Positions 1 through 10,654 of a stretch of DNA of 64,000 nucleotides are shown one piece after another. The DNA comes from Isoetes taiwanensis (Eukaryota; Streptophyta; Lycopodiopsida; Isoetales; Isoetaceae). The notes beneath the pieces were generated by a model, which did no database searches, had not been told where the DNA came from, and worked only from the letters and a program-made list of their open reading frames with translations. The DNA lies in the NCBI GenBank assembly GCA_021234155.1, contig JAJEKV010000002.1, positions 11,028,725-11,092,724 of the forward strand, given 5' to 3'. Made by a program: the position numbers and the translations under genes. Within the stretch, counting starts at the first letter, position 1. The number at the start of each line of letters is the position of its first letter.

Positions 1-512
1 TTCCTACTGTTGGGGTTGCTCCTGCTACCGGAGTTGTTCCTACTGCCGGAGTTGTTCCTACGGCTTGCTGCTCACGTGCTGTTCTTGGTGTTGGGGTTGC
101 TCCTACTGCTTGCTCCGCACCTGCTCTTCCTGTTGCTGGGGTTGCTCCTATTGCCGAGGTTGCTCTTGCTACTTGCTCCTCACCTCCAGAAGTAGACGCC
201 ACGATCTCAATTTCGCCCCAGCCTTGCGATCATTCACCTGAAGTGCTAAGTCGTTGCTCCTCTACGAGTGAAACGATTCGTCTGAAGAGCTTGAGTGGCT
301 AACTTCGCCGTCTGACCTAGGTCGCAGGGCCTCAAGAATTTGCTTGTCGCCGCCCACTGTGAGTGCTTCAACGTTCCGGTGCAAGCTGGAGCCTCCAACC
401 TTCCTAGCTACTTGTTTGGTCCTCCTAACAACTTAGCTTCCCTGATGGTGGCCTCTTCAAGCGATCTTGCCTCTATCTTTGTGGCTCCTTTGGATCGATC
501 TTGTCGGCTGTA
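1..512 (-). other. Gypsy A internal remnant with Thr/Pro/Ala/Gly-rich repeat coding
   Basis: Read on the minus strand, 1-195 stays open and encodes imperfect repeats of the type VGTTPAVGTTPVAGATP, seen in DNA as repeated ccggagttgttcctactg-like units. Further right, 196-512 is interrupted by stops. I place this in the body of gypsy element A because a matching minus-strand primer site and LTR lie at 5991-7648, with copia A inserted between. The protein is not recognised; a gag or accessory-ORF linker is my inference. Confidence 0.4.
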
Positions 513-752
513 TGTTGGTTATATTGTATTAACCATTGACAAGAATGACGTTTGTCTTTTACTGTGGTAACAGTTTGGTGGACACTAGGTTTTACACAGG
601 GTTTTAGTTCCATAGATTTAGGGACTTCCATTGAGTGCTCCTGAATTTAGGCATGACGGTGAGGCTGCTATTTGTAGCACCGCCACAGATGTATAAGATC
701 AGAATTATTCTCAATGAAAGATAGCTTTTTCGAGTTCAGTTTCTGTTTATCA
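513..752 (+). repeat. Copia A 5' LTR
   Basis: Begins TGTTGG and ends ATCA, followed by tta and the primer-binding site. It matches 5201-5440 at 239 of 240 positions. Being the upstream copy it should hold promoter and polyadenylation signals, but I could not single out a TATA box with confidence. Confidence 0.93.
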
Positions 753-755
753 TTA

Positions 756-768
756 TGGTATCAGAGCG
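756..768 (+). other. Copia A primer-binding site (initiator tRNA-Met)
   Basis: TGGTATCAGAGCG, three bases inside the 5' LTR, is the usual complement of the 3' end of plant initiator tRNA-Met used to prime minus-strand cDNA. Confidence 0.88.
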
Positions 769-811
769 GAACGATTCTTGTGAGTAAGTGCATCGATCAA
801 ACTCAGAGGAA

Positions 812-1477
812 ATGGGAAGGATCGAAAAGTTATCACACTCCAACGAGTTCTATTGGTTCATAAAAGTTCGGGGGAAGCTCTCAGCAAAAGGGCTATGGCA
901 CATCGTGTCTGGTGATGAACCACGACCAAAGGTACCATCTCCCACTGCCGTCTCAGTCTCAAAAGGAACCGCTAAGGCTGAAGACAAGGTTGAAGCATTA
1001 GACAGGGAGAATGATGCCGAAAGGCAAGCTCTGCTCAAGTGGTTGCAGAAAGACTGGGAAGCAAGGAGCCGCATGATGCGGTACCTTGATGACACAATGA
1101 TTGCTCAGGTAGAATCAGCGGAAAGTGCTAAGGTTGCCTGGGATCAGCTGGTTGCAATCTACAAGAGAAAACATTTTTCTCAGCAAGCTAACTTGTACGC
1201 AACTATTTTTACTGCCAAGTTAAAGGAGTATGCATCAGCAGAGGAGTATATCTCCAAGATCAAAGCAGCAGCACTCCAACTGAAGGGGATGGAAAAGGGC
1301 ATTGAAGATGATCTAATTGTGGGTGCATTGTTACTAGGCTTACCTTCAAGCTATAACAATGTGAAGAACGTAATAGGCTCATCTGAGCACGTCCAACTTG
1401 AATGGGCGTGCCAGCAGATCCTTATGGAAGAGATGAACCAAGCAGGGGGCAAAAAAGCTTTAATTGGCAAGAACTGA
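812..1477 (+). pseudogene. Copia A gag (capsid) domain
   Basis: This frame encodes a Ty1/copia gag: an N-terminal segment with W and LW spacing typical of the DUF4219/UBN2 gag family (FYWFIKVRGKLSAKGLW), then a helical region ending in the usual RLxxI-type hinge. I take the ATG at 812 rather than the GTG at 788 because the protein then begins MGRIEKLSHSN as gags of this family do. Its frame ends at 1477, and the zinc knuckle CFNCNKIGHIAKDC (about 1496-1537) lies in another frame, so a frameshift near 1455-1475 separates capsid from nucleocapsid. Confidence 0.85.
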
Positions 1478-2543
1478 AGGAAATGAAACAAGAAAATGTT
1501 TCAACTGCAATAAGATTGGTCATATTGCAAAGGACTGTGGAGAACCTGATAGGAGAAAGAAAAAGCAAAGGATATTAGAGAAAGAAGAACCAAAGAAAAA
1601 GAAAAAGGAGGCTCAGGGGCACAGAGCATCTCGGGAGAGTGAAGATAGTAGTGAATCTGAAAAATCAGAATACTCCTCAAGCAGTGGATCCCTGGTTTCC
1701 GTTGCACATGCTTTTGTTGCCGCAGAAGAATTTGGAACCATAAGAAGGAACAAAGTGGATATGGCTCCCATGGCAATTCTGAAGGCACTAGTTGCTTGTA
1801 TTATTTGGATTCACCTGAGCGTCATGACTGTGATCAGGTGCACAGCAGACAAACTAATGCTTTCATTTAATCTGGATCCATGGGATGTGCTTCATCATGG
1901 ACTGATTGCACAAATCTCGCAAGGCACTTGGTACCTTGACTCTGGCGCAAGCGACCACATGACTGGTAAAAAGGATGCCTTTGTTTCCCTGGAAGAAAGT
2001 TTCAATAACAGGAAAGTTAAGATTGGGAAAGGGAGACTAAAAATTGGAGGCAAAGGTCTAGTAACCCTTGAATTGCCCACAGGGAACATCCGTCTTAAAG
2101 AGACATTATATGTCCCTGATTTAGAAGTTAACTTGCTTTCCATCTCAAAAATGGATGATGCAGGACTATATGTCACTTTTGGTGGGCGCAAATGCCTGAT
2201 CAGAGATCAACACCACACCATTCTTGCTCAAGGAGAACGAGAAGGCAAGCTTTATAAGCTTAGTTGGTGTAAAAGCAGGGAGCACACAACCCTTAATGCA
2301 GCCAGCACTGACCCCAATCAAATATGGCATGAGAGGCTTGGCCACGCTAATTTTCAGCTGCTTAAGCAAATGAAAGACCAAAACTTTGTTACAGACCTGC
2401 CCAAAATAAAGTCTCCAGATGGCATTTGTGAAGGCTGTGCTTTGGGAAAGCTTAGTAGAAAAGCCTACAAAAAAAAAAGGTTAATCGAGCATTCAATGCT
2501 CTTGATCTGGTGCATATGGACGTTTGGGGCCCATCTCGAGTAA
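1464..2543 (+). pseudogene. Copia A nucleocapsid, protease and GAG-pre-integrase
   Basis: It opens with a CCHC zinc knuckle (CFNCNKIGHIAKDC), followed by a Lys/Glu/Ser-rich linker. The aspartic protease has active site DSGASDHM (about 1939-1962) and the downstream LLSISK motif. The gag-pre-integrase region has IWHERLGHANF (His of the integrase HHCC zinc site) and CEGCALGK. The frame closes at 2543; the integrase core resumes 30 nt upstream in the +2 frame, next to an A10 run at 2470-2479 that is a likely slippage site for the frame break. Confidence 0.88.
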
Positions 2544-3844
2544 GATCCATTGGAGGTTCCAGGTATTTCTTACTTATCATCGATGATTTCACTAGGAAGA
2601 ATTGGATCTATTTCATGCACAAGAAAAATGAAGTCTTTGGTCATTTTAAAGTTTGGAAAGCTCTGGCAGAAAAGTCCAAAGAAAGAAAGGTGAAATGTAT
2701 CAGAACTGACCAAGGGGGAGAATTCATAAATGGTGAATTTGGAGAGTTCCTTGCAGGAGAAGGCATCCATCATGAGACTTCGGTGGCCCATGAACATCAG
2801 CAAAACGGTGTTGTCGAGCGGAAAAATCGCACTGTTCTGGAGTGTGCTCGCTCCATGATTCTCTCTAAAGGTATTTCGTATAAGTTCTGGGCTGAAGCAG
2901 CTAGTACCGCAGTCTTTCTTATTAATCGAGTTCCCACCAAAGCTGTTTCTGATTGTGTACCTGAGGAAGCATGGTCTGGCTTCAAGCCTTCAGTAGATGG
3001 TCTTAAGATTTTTGGGTGCACTGCCTATGCACATCTCTCAAAAGCTGAAAGGAAACAAGGTAAGCTTTCTGCTAGATCTATCCCTTGTATGTTCGTAGGT
3101 TACAGTGACACTGTCAAAGCCTACAAGCTATATGTTCCTCTCACAAATAAGATGATCATCAGGCGCAGTGTTAGCTTCAACGAAACTGATTTCAGTATTG
3201 GCTCCAGTGGCCATCCTTTGGTCTTGGATCCTCTCTCTCCTGCCCATCTTGAAGGAGAAACTTCAGACTCGGATTCTGATCCAGATGAAGTCCTTGATGC
3301 CGACATTCCCATGGACGAAGCTGATCTCCCCTCTGAACCTGAATCAGAGCCTGACGTTGAACCAGTCGAGCATGCACCAAGAAGGTCTCACAGGGCTTCC
3401 AAGCTTACGGATCGAATGTTGTCCTATCTTGAGAGTAAAAAGCCTAAAAGTTCCTCTTATATTGCCTTCCACAGTGCTGCTTCAGCGGAAGAACCTCAGA
3501 CCTTTCATGAAGCTCTTACTAGTCCAGAGCATCCTTCTTGGAAGCAAGCCATGGACGAGGAGTTTAATTCCTTACTTGAGAATCACACGTGGACCTTGTG
3601 TGACCTGCCCGCAGGGAGAAGAGCCATATCCAGCAAGTGGGTATACAAACTCAAGTATGACGAACACAATCAGGTGTCTCGTTACAAAGCAAGACTAGTT
3701 GCCCGAGGTTGCTCACAAAAGGCTGGAATTGACTATAGTGAGACTTTTGCCCCTGTGGCCAGGCTCACATCTGTGCGCATTGTACTTGCCTTGGCTGCAG
3801 CCCTGGACCTTGATTTGCAGCAAATGGATGCATGGCAAGCCTGA
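2510..3844 (+). pseudogene. Copia A integrase core and start of reverse transcriptase
   Basis: The integrase core (rve) carries its catalytic triad in HMDVWGP, RTDQGGEF and the QQNGVVERKNRT segment, then the acidic linker. The reverse transcriptase begins at KWVYKLKYDEHNQVSRYKAR with GIDYSETFAPVARLTS. It breaks off at QQMDAWQA: family members read QMDV, about five more residues, then HG, so roughly 17 bases appear deleted near 3830. The deletion also shifts the frame. The first catalytic Asp of RT (in QMD) is still present. Confidence 0.9.
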
Positions 3845-5003
3845 TGATGAAGTGTACATGAAGGAACCACCAGGCTATCAGGTATCAGGCAAAGAAGAAC
3901 AGGTCTGTAAACTTAACCGAGCCATCTATGGGCTCAAACAGTCCCCTCGTCTGTGGTACAAAACTATTCATGCATTCTTCACCTCTCACGGTTTTAGCCG
4001 GAGCAATGCAGATTGGAATGTATATGTTAAGAGGCATGGCACTGATCTTCTTCTTATTGTCCTCTATGTAGATGACCTTATCTTAGCATCCAATCAGCAG
4101 TCTTTGATGCAGCAAATGAAGGCAAGTCTTGCTCAAAAGTTCCACATGACAGATCTTGGTGAGCTGAAATACTTTTTAGGGATGCAAGTTCTCCGTGACA
4201 GAGGTGCTCACACCATTACTCTTCATCAGTCTAAGGGTATTGCTTCTCTTCTTCAAAAATGCAAGATGGACTCATGTCGGGAGGTAGGCACTCCGTCTAT
4301 TCATTGCTCCTTGACATTTGAATCTCCTTCTAAAAACAGCACCATAGATGCTTTGGATGTGCCCTACAGAAGCATAGTCGGTTCACTCATGCATTTTATG
4401 GTTTGCACCCGCCCTGACATCGCCGAGAGTGTCATAACTGTCAGCCAATTCATGGAAAGTCCTGGTCCTTCACACTGGCAGGCTGTGAAACGCATCCTTA
4501 GGTATCTCAAAGCCACTCCTCATGTCGGGATTTGCTACCAAGGTTCACATCCTACCAAGCTTCTTTTATCCGGTCATGTTGATGCCGATCATGCTGGAGA
4601 GACTGCTACCCGCAAATCTCGCTTGGCGGGCTTCGCTTTTACCGCAAGGGGAGTTGTCGGTTGGTGCAAAGAAAAAGCGAAGGCTACAAAGGCCGGTTAG
4701 TACATGTGAATCCGAAAGTATATGGCAATTTGTGCACCAAGAAAGAAGCCATTTGGCTCAGAAGACTTCTGAAAGAAATAGGTGCAGAACAGGCAGGGGC
4801 CAACTCTGATCCTGAATGATAATAAGGCAACAGTGAGCCTAGTAAAGAACCCCAACAACTTTACTAAGGCAAAACATATCGAGACCCAGTTCCATTTCAG
4901 CGAGAAAAAAGTAGATGAAGGGAAGGTGGACATCCGGATCTCAAAGACACATCTTATGACAGCAGATGTGTTCACTAAACCACTCGAAGAAAAGGTTTCA
5001 TGA
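3699..5003 (+). pseudogene. Copia A reverse transcriptase and RNase H
   Basis: The genuine part starts near 3836 (HGKPDDEVYMKEPPGYQ) and includes CKLNRAIYGLKQSPRLW and the RT catalytic box YVDDLI. The RNase H follows with HVDADHAGETATRKS and WCKEKAKA. It is interrupted by stops at about 4698-4710 and by two further frame changes up to 4790. The C-terminal LNDNKATVSLVKNP, KHIETQFHF and TADVFTKPL motifs are then readable to 5003. All domains of a copia polyprotein are therefore present but split over several frames. Confidence 0.9.
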
Positions 5004-5191
5004 ATGTATTGAAGAGATGGGGATGATTCCAGCTGAAAGCGATCCACGTTTCATGAAGGCTATGTTTAAGTTGAAGCATTTAGAGTAGTTTCTTTCAAAA
5101 GCATTGTTTAAGTTCAGTCTTTTGTACTTAGCATAAGCTGTTGAATTCCTTTTGTCTGCAGAGATGTAACATTGTAGACAAAGTCATACTT

Positions 5192-5200
5192 GAGGGGGAG
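5192..5200 (+). other. Copia A polypurine tract
   Basis: GAGGGGGAG directly abuts the 3' LTR and would prime plus-strand DNA synthesis. Confidence 0.88.
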
Positions 5201-5440
5201 TGTTGGTTATATTGTATTAACCATTGACAAGAATGACGTTTGTCTTTTACTGTGGTAACAGTTTGGTGGACACTAGGTTTTACACAGGGTTTTAGTTCCA
5301 TAGATTTAGGGACTTCCATTGAGTGCTCCTGAATTTAGGCATGACGGTGAGGCTGCTATTTGTAGCACCGCCACAGATGTATAAGATCAGAATTATTCTC
5401 AATGAAAGATAGCTTTTTCGTGTTCAGTTTCTGTTTATCA
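5201..5440 (+). repeat. Copia A 3' LTR
   Basis: Near-identical to 513-752. Starts TGTTGG directly after the polypurine tract and ends ATCA. Confidence 0.93.
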
Positions 5441-5990
5441 TTAGTTCGTTCGGTGGACACTCTTCTGGCAGCTTCGGAGATTAGCTTATAATTCGCCTTA
5501 CAAGGGTAAAGGGGAGGTTCAAGCTACCATTTGGGAACTTCTAGGGAGTAGAGGTGCTTCCATAGGTTTATTAGCTACTTTTTCTTAAGAGTAAATTTTA
5601 TTATAACTATGGGTTATTAATTAAGGTACTTCCCCTAATCACTTAACTATTTCTCAAAATTTCCTAATTCCTTTTTGGGCCAAGTAGTGGTCATTTCACG
5701 CCATTTTCTTTCAAGCTTTATTTTGAGCGATTTCTCATTCAATTTTTCACTTGAAAGGTGCGGTTCATGAACAACTTGAGCTCAAATTTACTAGAAGGTT
5801 TCTTTTGACTATATTATTTCTACCACTTAGACTATACTTAATCTAATTATGACCCTACTAATGGGGAAAAAAAATTTCTCCCATATTTCGCGGTTCAAGA
5901 CTGGAATTCTCATTCCATTCCTTAGCTAGGCCAGTTAGTCTACCTATTCAGGGATATGGTCAGTGCTAGCTCTTGGTCAACCAAGAACAT
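5441..5990 (-). other. Gypsy A leader region
   Basis: On the minus strand this follows the gypsy A primer site. It is AT-rich and full of stops for about 400 bases, then has an ATG (about 5553, MEAPLLPRSSQ...) resembling the position and start (MDRAPLKYP...) of a short leader ORF in gypsy B (ATG at 51615). It is cut by the copia A insertion. No complete gene. Confidence 0.45.
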
Positions 5991-6003
5991 TGCTCTGATA
6001 CCA
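5991..6003 (-). other. Gypsy A primer-binding site
   Basis: tgctctgatacca is the reverse complement of TGGTATCAGAGCA, one base from the LTR. It shows that the element runs leftward on the minus strand. Confidence 0.85.
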
Positions 6004-6004
6004 T

Positions 6005-7648
6005 TGTGACGCTCCCTGCTAAATATACGGCGCCCGGCCGTACACTCGGCAGGAATTCCCCCATCCGGTCCATCAACCGCATGGGCCCTCCGTCTAACCC
6101 GCACTCTGAGAGAATCCTAGTGCGGGCAGGGGACACGAAGGTGTCTTGCGCGCCCTTCCCCTATGGGCTCCTATCACAGCGGAAGCATAAACAACGTCAG
6201 AACTAGCAATAACAATACAACATACTACCTCGAAGGGTAGTCCATCACATATCCACAACTGCAAAGAAGATAATCCTATGCCATAAAACATGAGAGCTCC
6301 TACCCATGGCTCCGACTCATAAGGAGGATGATTGACTGGCTAGGCCTCAAGATAGAGCGTGAACCGAGTCATAACAATGGCTGGCTGGCTATAGACAATG
6401 GCTAGGGTTGACCACTCCATCCGCCCCTCCCATGCATACTTTGCGGATGGGCTCAATCAGAGCTCGGCATGACTCTAGCCTTCCTGATCGTAATCCCATG
6501 GCATCACCCATCGGGACTACTCCGTGTTGCATCTCCCCGGTCCGTTGAGGCGGAAGGGTTGCATCTCCCCTCCCGGGTCTAGAGGCTCCTCGGGCGACTA
6601 GAGAATCGTGGCGACACACGATTAGGTGCCCTGACTGAACCCCCCAAAACAAGAGCCAAGCTGACACTTGCAACTCTTGAGAGGCAGGGCGACACCATTT
6701 CCCCAGGAGGTGTCGGACCCATGCTCGGCCCACACGAAGTGACCGACCATAAGCCTAGTCCACTATGGGATCCCCCGTAGCCCCCACTCGGCAGGGATCC
6801 TCCCTCCGCATTGCCTCTAGCCCCATTGTGTAGTGCTGAGTCACATCATAGCCTCCATAGCCCGGTGGGTTCCTATGCACAGGCCGCAACTAATAGGAAC
6901 TAAGGGATCTACACTAGGAGCATACTACATATGGCTCTAGGTCTCTACCCCCCTTCCCAATACAAGAGGAGCAAACATGATCAACCATCATCACATAGCA
7001 TCATAACATGATAATCATCATAAGAACATCTTAACCTAATCATACATATCTAACTTACAGTTAGGGTTCCTTGATTAGGGTTCAAGATGTCGAATATGGG
7101 TTCTAGGATGGCTCTACTCTAGCTATGAAACACTAACCCATCTGGAGTGCTAACTTCCAGATGGACTACTAAGAGCACTACTCCACATACCTGCTCCAGA
7201 AGCACTTCCTCCCAATCCTGGCATCTCCATGATCTTCTAGGTGTTCGAGGTAGCTCCCACTCCTGCTGATGCGCTCACGCTCTGGAGGCTGCCACGCTAT
7301 GCTGTGCCACAGCAGACGGTTCTCGAAACGGAGTTTCGAGCGCGAAGAAGGTTCCCAGACTGTTGGAGCCAGAAAAGAGGCCTAGGGTTAGGGTTTAGGC
7401 CTTTATAGGTTAGGGTTCACATGTTATGCCACGTGGCTCCAATAGGGTAAGTCCGTATGGCGGGTGCCCAATAGGTTAAGGCCACGTGGAAAATGGTCTT
7501 AACCTAAGGTTGGCTAAGTTATATGAATAACTTAGTCATGCCCCCTAGTGCCACAATCTATGGTATACAAGGCTATGAAGATAGACTTGTATAGTGACGG
7601 GTCCAGGAATATACGTATTCATAGCGTATATTCCCCTGGAACGTCACA
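6005..7648 (-). repeat. Gypsy A LTR (5' LTR in minus orientation)
   Basis: It begins tgtgacgctccctg and ends ggaacgtcaca: the same terminal inverted TGTGACG/CGTCACA ends as the gypsy B LTRs at 40280-41878 and 51815-53411, and similar blocks inside (a tail where NTPs read ggagcatactac and aggtctctacccc). Length is 1,644 bp. The partner LTR lies beyond the left edge. ORFs on both strands inside it are not coding. Confidence 0.85.
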
Positions 7649-8572
7649 CCTTCAAATTGTCCGGCACCTCTTTTCTTTGATCTGTTACACTGTGAGAGAG
7701 AGGGAATAACAAGGGGAAATATGCATGCAAGGCATATAGCTTACACTTTTATGATTACAAATACTACTAAAGCTATTAGGCCCCCTTGGTGTCTCCCCTC
7801 GAGGTGCACACGTACTCCATGGTAGTGTTGTCGATGTTCCTCCTAGTGCACTGGTGTTGAAGATCTATATCCTCTTATTTGTATGTCAGCTTGTGCTCGA
7901 TTGGTAGACTCCTTGATATGTTTGAGCTCTCTACTGTCTGTCGGCTGCGGCACAACCGGCTTCTGCTTCACATGCTAACCAAGGATGTGACGGTCGTTGA
8001 TGCTTCGGCATTCCGGTTTGCTTCTTAATCTTGTTCTTGGGCAATAATTGCTTCCCCTTCACAATATCTGAAGATCTTTGGAGGTGCCACTTGAAGTTGT
8101 GCACAATTCCCTTGGCAAGACTCGTAAGGAGTTGTTCTCTTCATTAGTTGCCTTTCGAATAATCGATCCTTGGGTTTGCGAAGTTGCATGCGAGTTGTCA
8201 TAGCTTGGTGAGGTTTCTAGATGATTCGTCGATTCTTTGGCTCAGTTCTCTTAGTCGCTTCTCCATCGAGCTTCTCATCTTACCTGTTTGATCTCCGCAA
8301 TTTGATGGCTTAGACGTTGTCACGTTCTACGGTGCTATGCTGCCTTCTAGTCTTGTGGTACCTTTTAGTTGCACTTGATCACGCTCCACAGTTTTGAACT
8401 GCATGTTGATTGCTAGCACTTCTCCAGCCTCCGGTTTGTGGCCTTTGTCCCTCAATACATGTCCATCTTCCTGGCGAGTAAAGCCTCATGACTCTTCCAC
8501 GTGATAGGTTTGCTGTCGGGGATGATGTACTCTTATATCTGCGTAGATTGACCCTTGAGTTGAAGAACTTTC
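7649..8572. other. No recognisable gene
   Basis: Between the gypsy A LTR and the inferred copia B LTR I see no long ORF, splice-compatible reading frame or RNA gene. Confidence 0.5.
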
Positions 8573-9274
8573 TGTTAGTATATCATGCCATATGTATGCC
8601 ATATGTAATGGTTCATGGTTTTTTACGTATGGATAATTTATATTGGAAGAACACATGTCAATTTCTATGCATGTCGGTGGAAAGGAAAAAAAATTAAAGG
8701 GACGTTCTGGGTGTGACGAAGGTGACAGGAGAAAGCAAGTAGCCAGTGTGACAGATTGAGCATCGAATCGAATGCTGGTGGTCTGATATTGACCAGAGGA
8801 CGATCGAATCCCGCTGCAGGTTCCGCAGTTGCTTGCCCAATCGGATCCCGCTGCAGGTTCCGCAACTCTTACCCAACCCGGAAGCAGGATTCTGGAAGAG
8901 GTTGTTTTGATTGATTGCTCTATACTCTGATTATCTGTTGAAAACGCAAGTGCAGGATCGATTGGATTGAAGAGCGACGCACTCAGTTGCAACTCAGTTT
9001 GTTTAGATTTGTGCAGACCGAAGGTTTTGTTGTGCAGACAGAAAGTTTTGTTTTAAAGCACTGTGGCTTACCTTGATTTCGGCAGAAGGGGAGCTTAGTC
9101 TCAATATCTGGAGATCCATCTTTGTCTGGTAAAATCCTTGTATTAGTTTCTGAGTATGTGGAGTTACAGCCAGCGTTGGTTTTGCTTGGTTTTGTGAAGA
9201 TATTTCTGAATATATAAAGTTACAGTCAGCGTTGTTTTAAGCTTGTTTTTGTGAAGATATTTAACAATTTAACA
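8573..9274 (+). repeat. Copia B 5' LTR (left boundary inferred)
   Basis: The right end AACA is followed one base later by the primer site. The left end TGTTAG at 8573 is the best TG-start upstream, but with no second LTR in view it is inferred. The 3' third contains a 56-bp imperfect tandem duplication (9147-9202 and 9203-9262: gagttacagcc/aagttacagtc, gtgaagatattt in both). A shorter duplication of atcccgctgcaggttccgca occurs at about 8809 and 8843. Confidence 0.6.
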
Positions 9275-9275
9275 G

Positions 9276-9288
9276 TGGTATCAGAGCC
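9276..9288 (+). other. Copia B primer-binding site
   Basis: TGGTATCAGAGCC, the initiator tRNA-Met complement, one base after the LTR and 15 bases before the gag ATG. Confidence 0.88.
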
Positions 9289-9303
9289 GATTACACCCAA
9301 AAC

Positions 9304-10104
9304 ATGACTACCAGATTTGGAGCTGCACTGCTTAATGCAATTGACGTGTATTCTGGTGGTTCCGGTTTTCAGGTTTGGAAAACAAAAATAGAAGAGGTAC
9401 TAAATTCAGAAGGTTTAATGGATATTGTTCAGCCACCGGAGGGACAGGATTTAAAGGAGATACTTGCAAAGCTTGGTAAAATGAAGATTAGAGAAGGTGG
9501 GAGTAAACCAACAGAAGGTTCTGGTAAGTCAGAAGCTGGTTCTGTGTATTCTGATAGCAAGATTAGAGAAGCAAGAGGAATAATTGCGTGCAAGGTTGGA
9601 CCTAGTATCTTGTTAAGATTGAGAGGCATGAACCCACAACAAATGTGGACATATCTTATAAATAAGTATGAACAAAAATCACCATCACAGTTGGATGTTT
9701 TAGACAGAGAACTAAGGCTGTTAAAATATGATGAAAACCAGAACATCACTTATTTTTTCTCAAAGATAGATAATATTTTTGCCGATCTAGATGCAGCAGG
9801 AGCCAGGTTGAGTGATGAATTCCAAGTTTTGGCAATAGCTCGTGCTTTTTCAAATTATGATGTATTGTCAATCATGATTAGAACCACCACTAGGAATCGA
9901 GATGATGCAGAAAGATTGGTGCGAACAGAACTGGAACAAAAGAAGATAGTAAGTGAAATAGAAAGTTCGGATGTCTTGTTTGTGGGGAAATCAAAAGGAA
10001 AAAAGGAATATGTAGGAAAAATCATTGGTCCTTGTTATTACTGTCATGAAGTTGGACATTTAAAAGTTGATTGTCCAAAACTAAGAAGAAATCTCTTGCT
10101 ATAA
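9304..10104 (+). pseudogene. Copia B gag with first zinc knuckle
   Basis: A 266-codon frame from a good ATG shortly after the primer site. The capsid has the UBN2-type pattern (ILLRLRGMNPQQMWTYLINKYEQ, then LDRELRLLKYDENQNI) and ends with the CCHC knuckle CYYCHEVGHLKVDC (about 10034-10075). A frame change at about 10080-10097 separates it from a second knuckle, CYNCGGMGHISSTC (10097-10138), which should belong to the same protein. Confidence 0.85.
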
Positions 10105-10456
10105 TTGTGGTGGCATGGGCCATATATCTTCAACTTGTTCGAGCCCTAAGAATTATAATAAAGGACGAGGGAGGTGGAATGTCGAAAGGGGAAGCTCTTT
10201 CTGTAGAGGACGAGAAAGCTCGTCAAGGGGAAGAGGAAGGAGAAGTGCTGGTATCAATATAACTCAAGAAGTCATAAATGAGAAGGACAAACCAGAGCAA
10301 GATGATCAAGAGGTAAAACCCTTTGTTTTATCCACTTATATGGATGAATATGGTTCTAACTGTGAAACTAATGCATTTATAGTTGATAATGGAGCTGAAC
10401 GATCAGTAGTTAATTCTACTGATTATCTAGCAAATATATGTGCTAGTAAAATTTGA
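10097..10456 (+). pseudogene. Copia B second zinc knuckle and protease start
   Basis: Frame +2 holds the second CCHC knuckle, an Arg/Gly/Ser-rich linker and a protease beginning AFIVDNGAERSVV. The catalytic triplet of copia proteases is DSG or DTG; here it is DNG, which should cripple cleavage. The frame ends at 10456 and protease-like sequence (LGNGDLQKVMGKG) continues in other frames, so the region is decayed. Confidence 0.7.
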
Positions 10457-10654
10457 GTCATGTGCAGTTAGGAAATGGAGATCTGCAGAAGGTGATGGGT
10501 AAAGGGATGTTGAAATTATTTGATTGCAAGGAAATAGGATCAATATTTCCAATGTTTTGTGTGTTCCAGGATTATATAAAAATCTCATATCTATATGTCA
10601 ACTAGTTGACTTAGGCTATGAGCTAAGATTTGATAAAAAAAAGGGTGTAAAGTA

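Larger units (their letters stand above)
513..5440 (+). mobile_element. Copia element A, near-complete Ty1/copia LTR retrotransposon
   Basis: The element is 4,928 bp and runs LTR - primer site - gag - protease - integrase - reverse transcriptase - RNase H - polypurine tract - LTR, the Ty1/copia order (integrase before RT). The two 240-bp LTRs differ only at one base (a733 versus t at the equivalent 3' position), so insertion was recent. Despite that, the polyprotein is broken by at least four frame changes (about 1460, 2510, 3835, 4690-4790), so this copy should not move on its own. No convincing 5-bp target duplication is seen: ctgta lies before and ttagt after. It sits inside gypsy A. Confidence 0.95.

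Noticed and set aside
340-570. 76-codon plus ORF
   Set aside because: Runs across the copia A LTR boundary, so it cannot be an old gene; no motif.
756-768. tRNA-Met-like sequence (also at 5991, 9276, 51802)
   Set aside because: Only about 12 bases complementary to tRNA 3' ends directly inside LTRs: primer-binding sites, not tRNA genes.
6389-6733. 114-codon minus ORF
   Set aside because: Lies entirely inside the gypsy A LTR, with no domain and no matching frame in the gypsy B LTRs.
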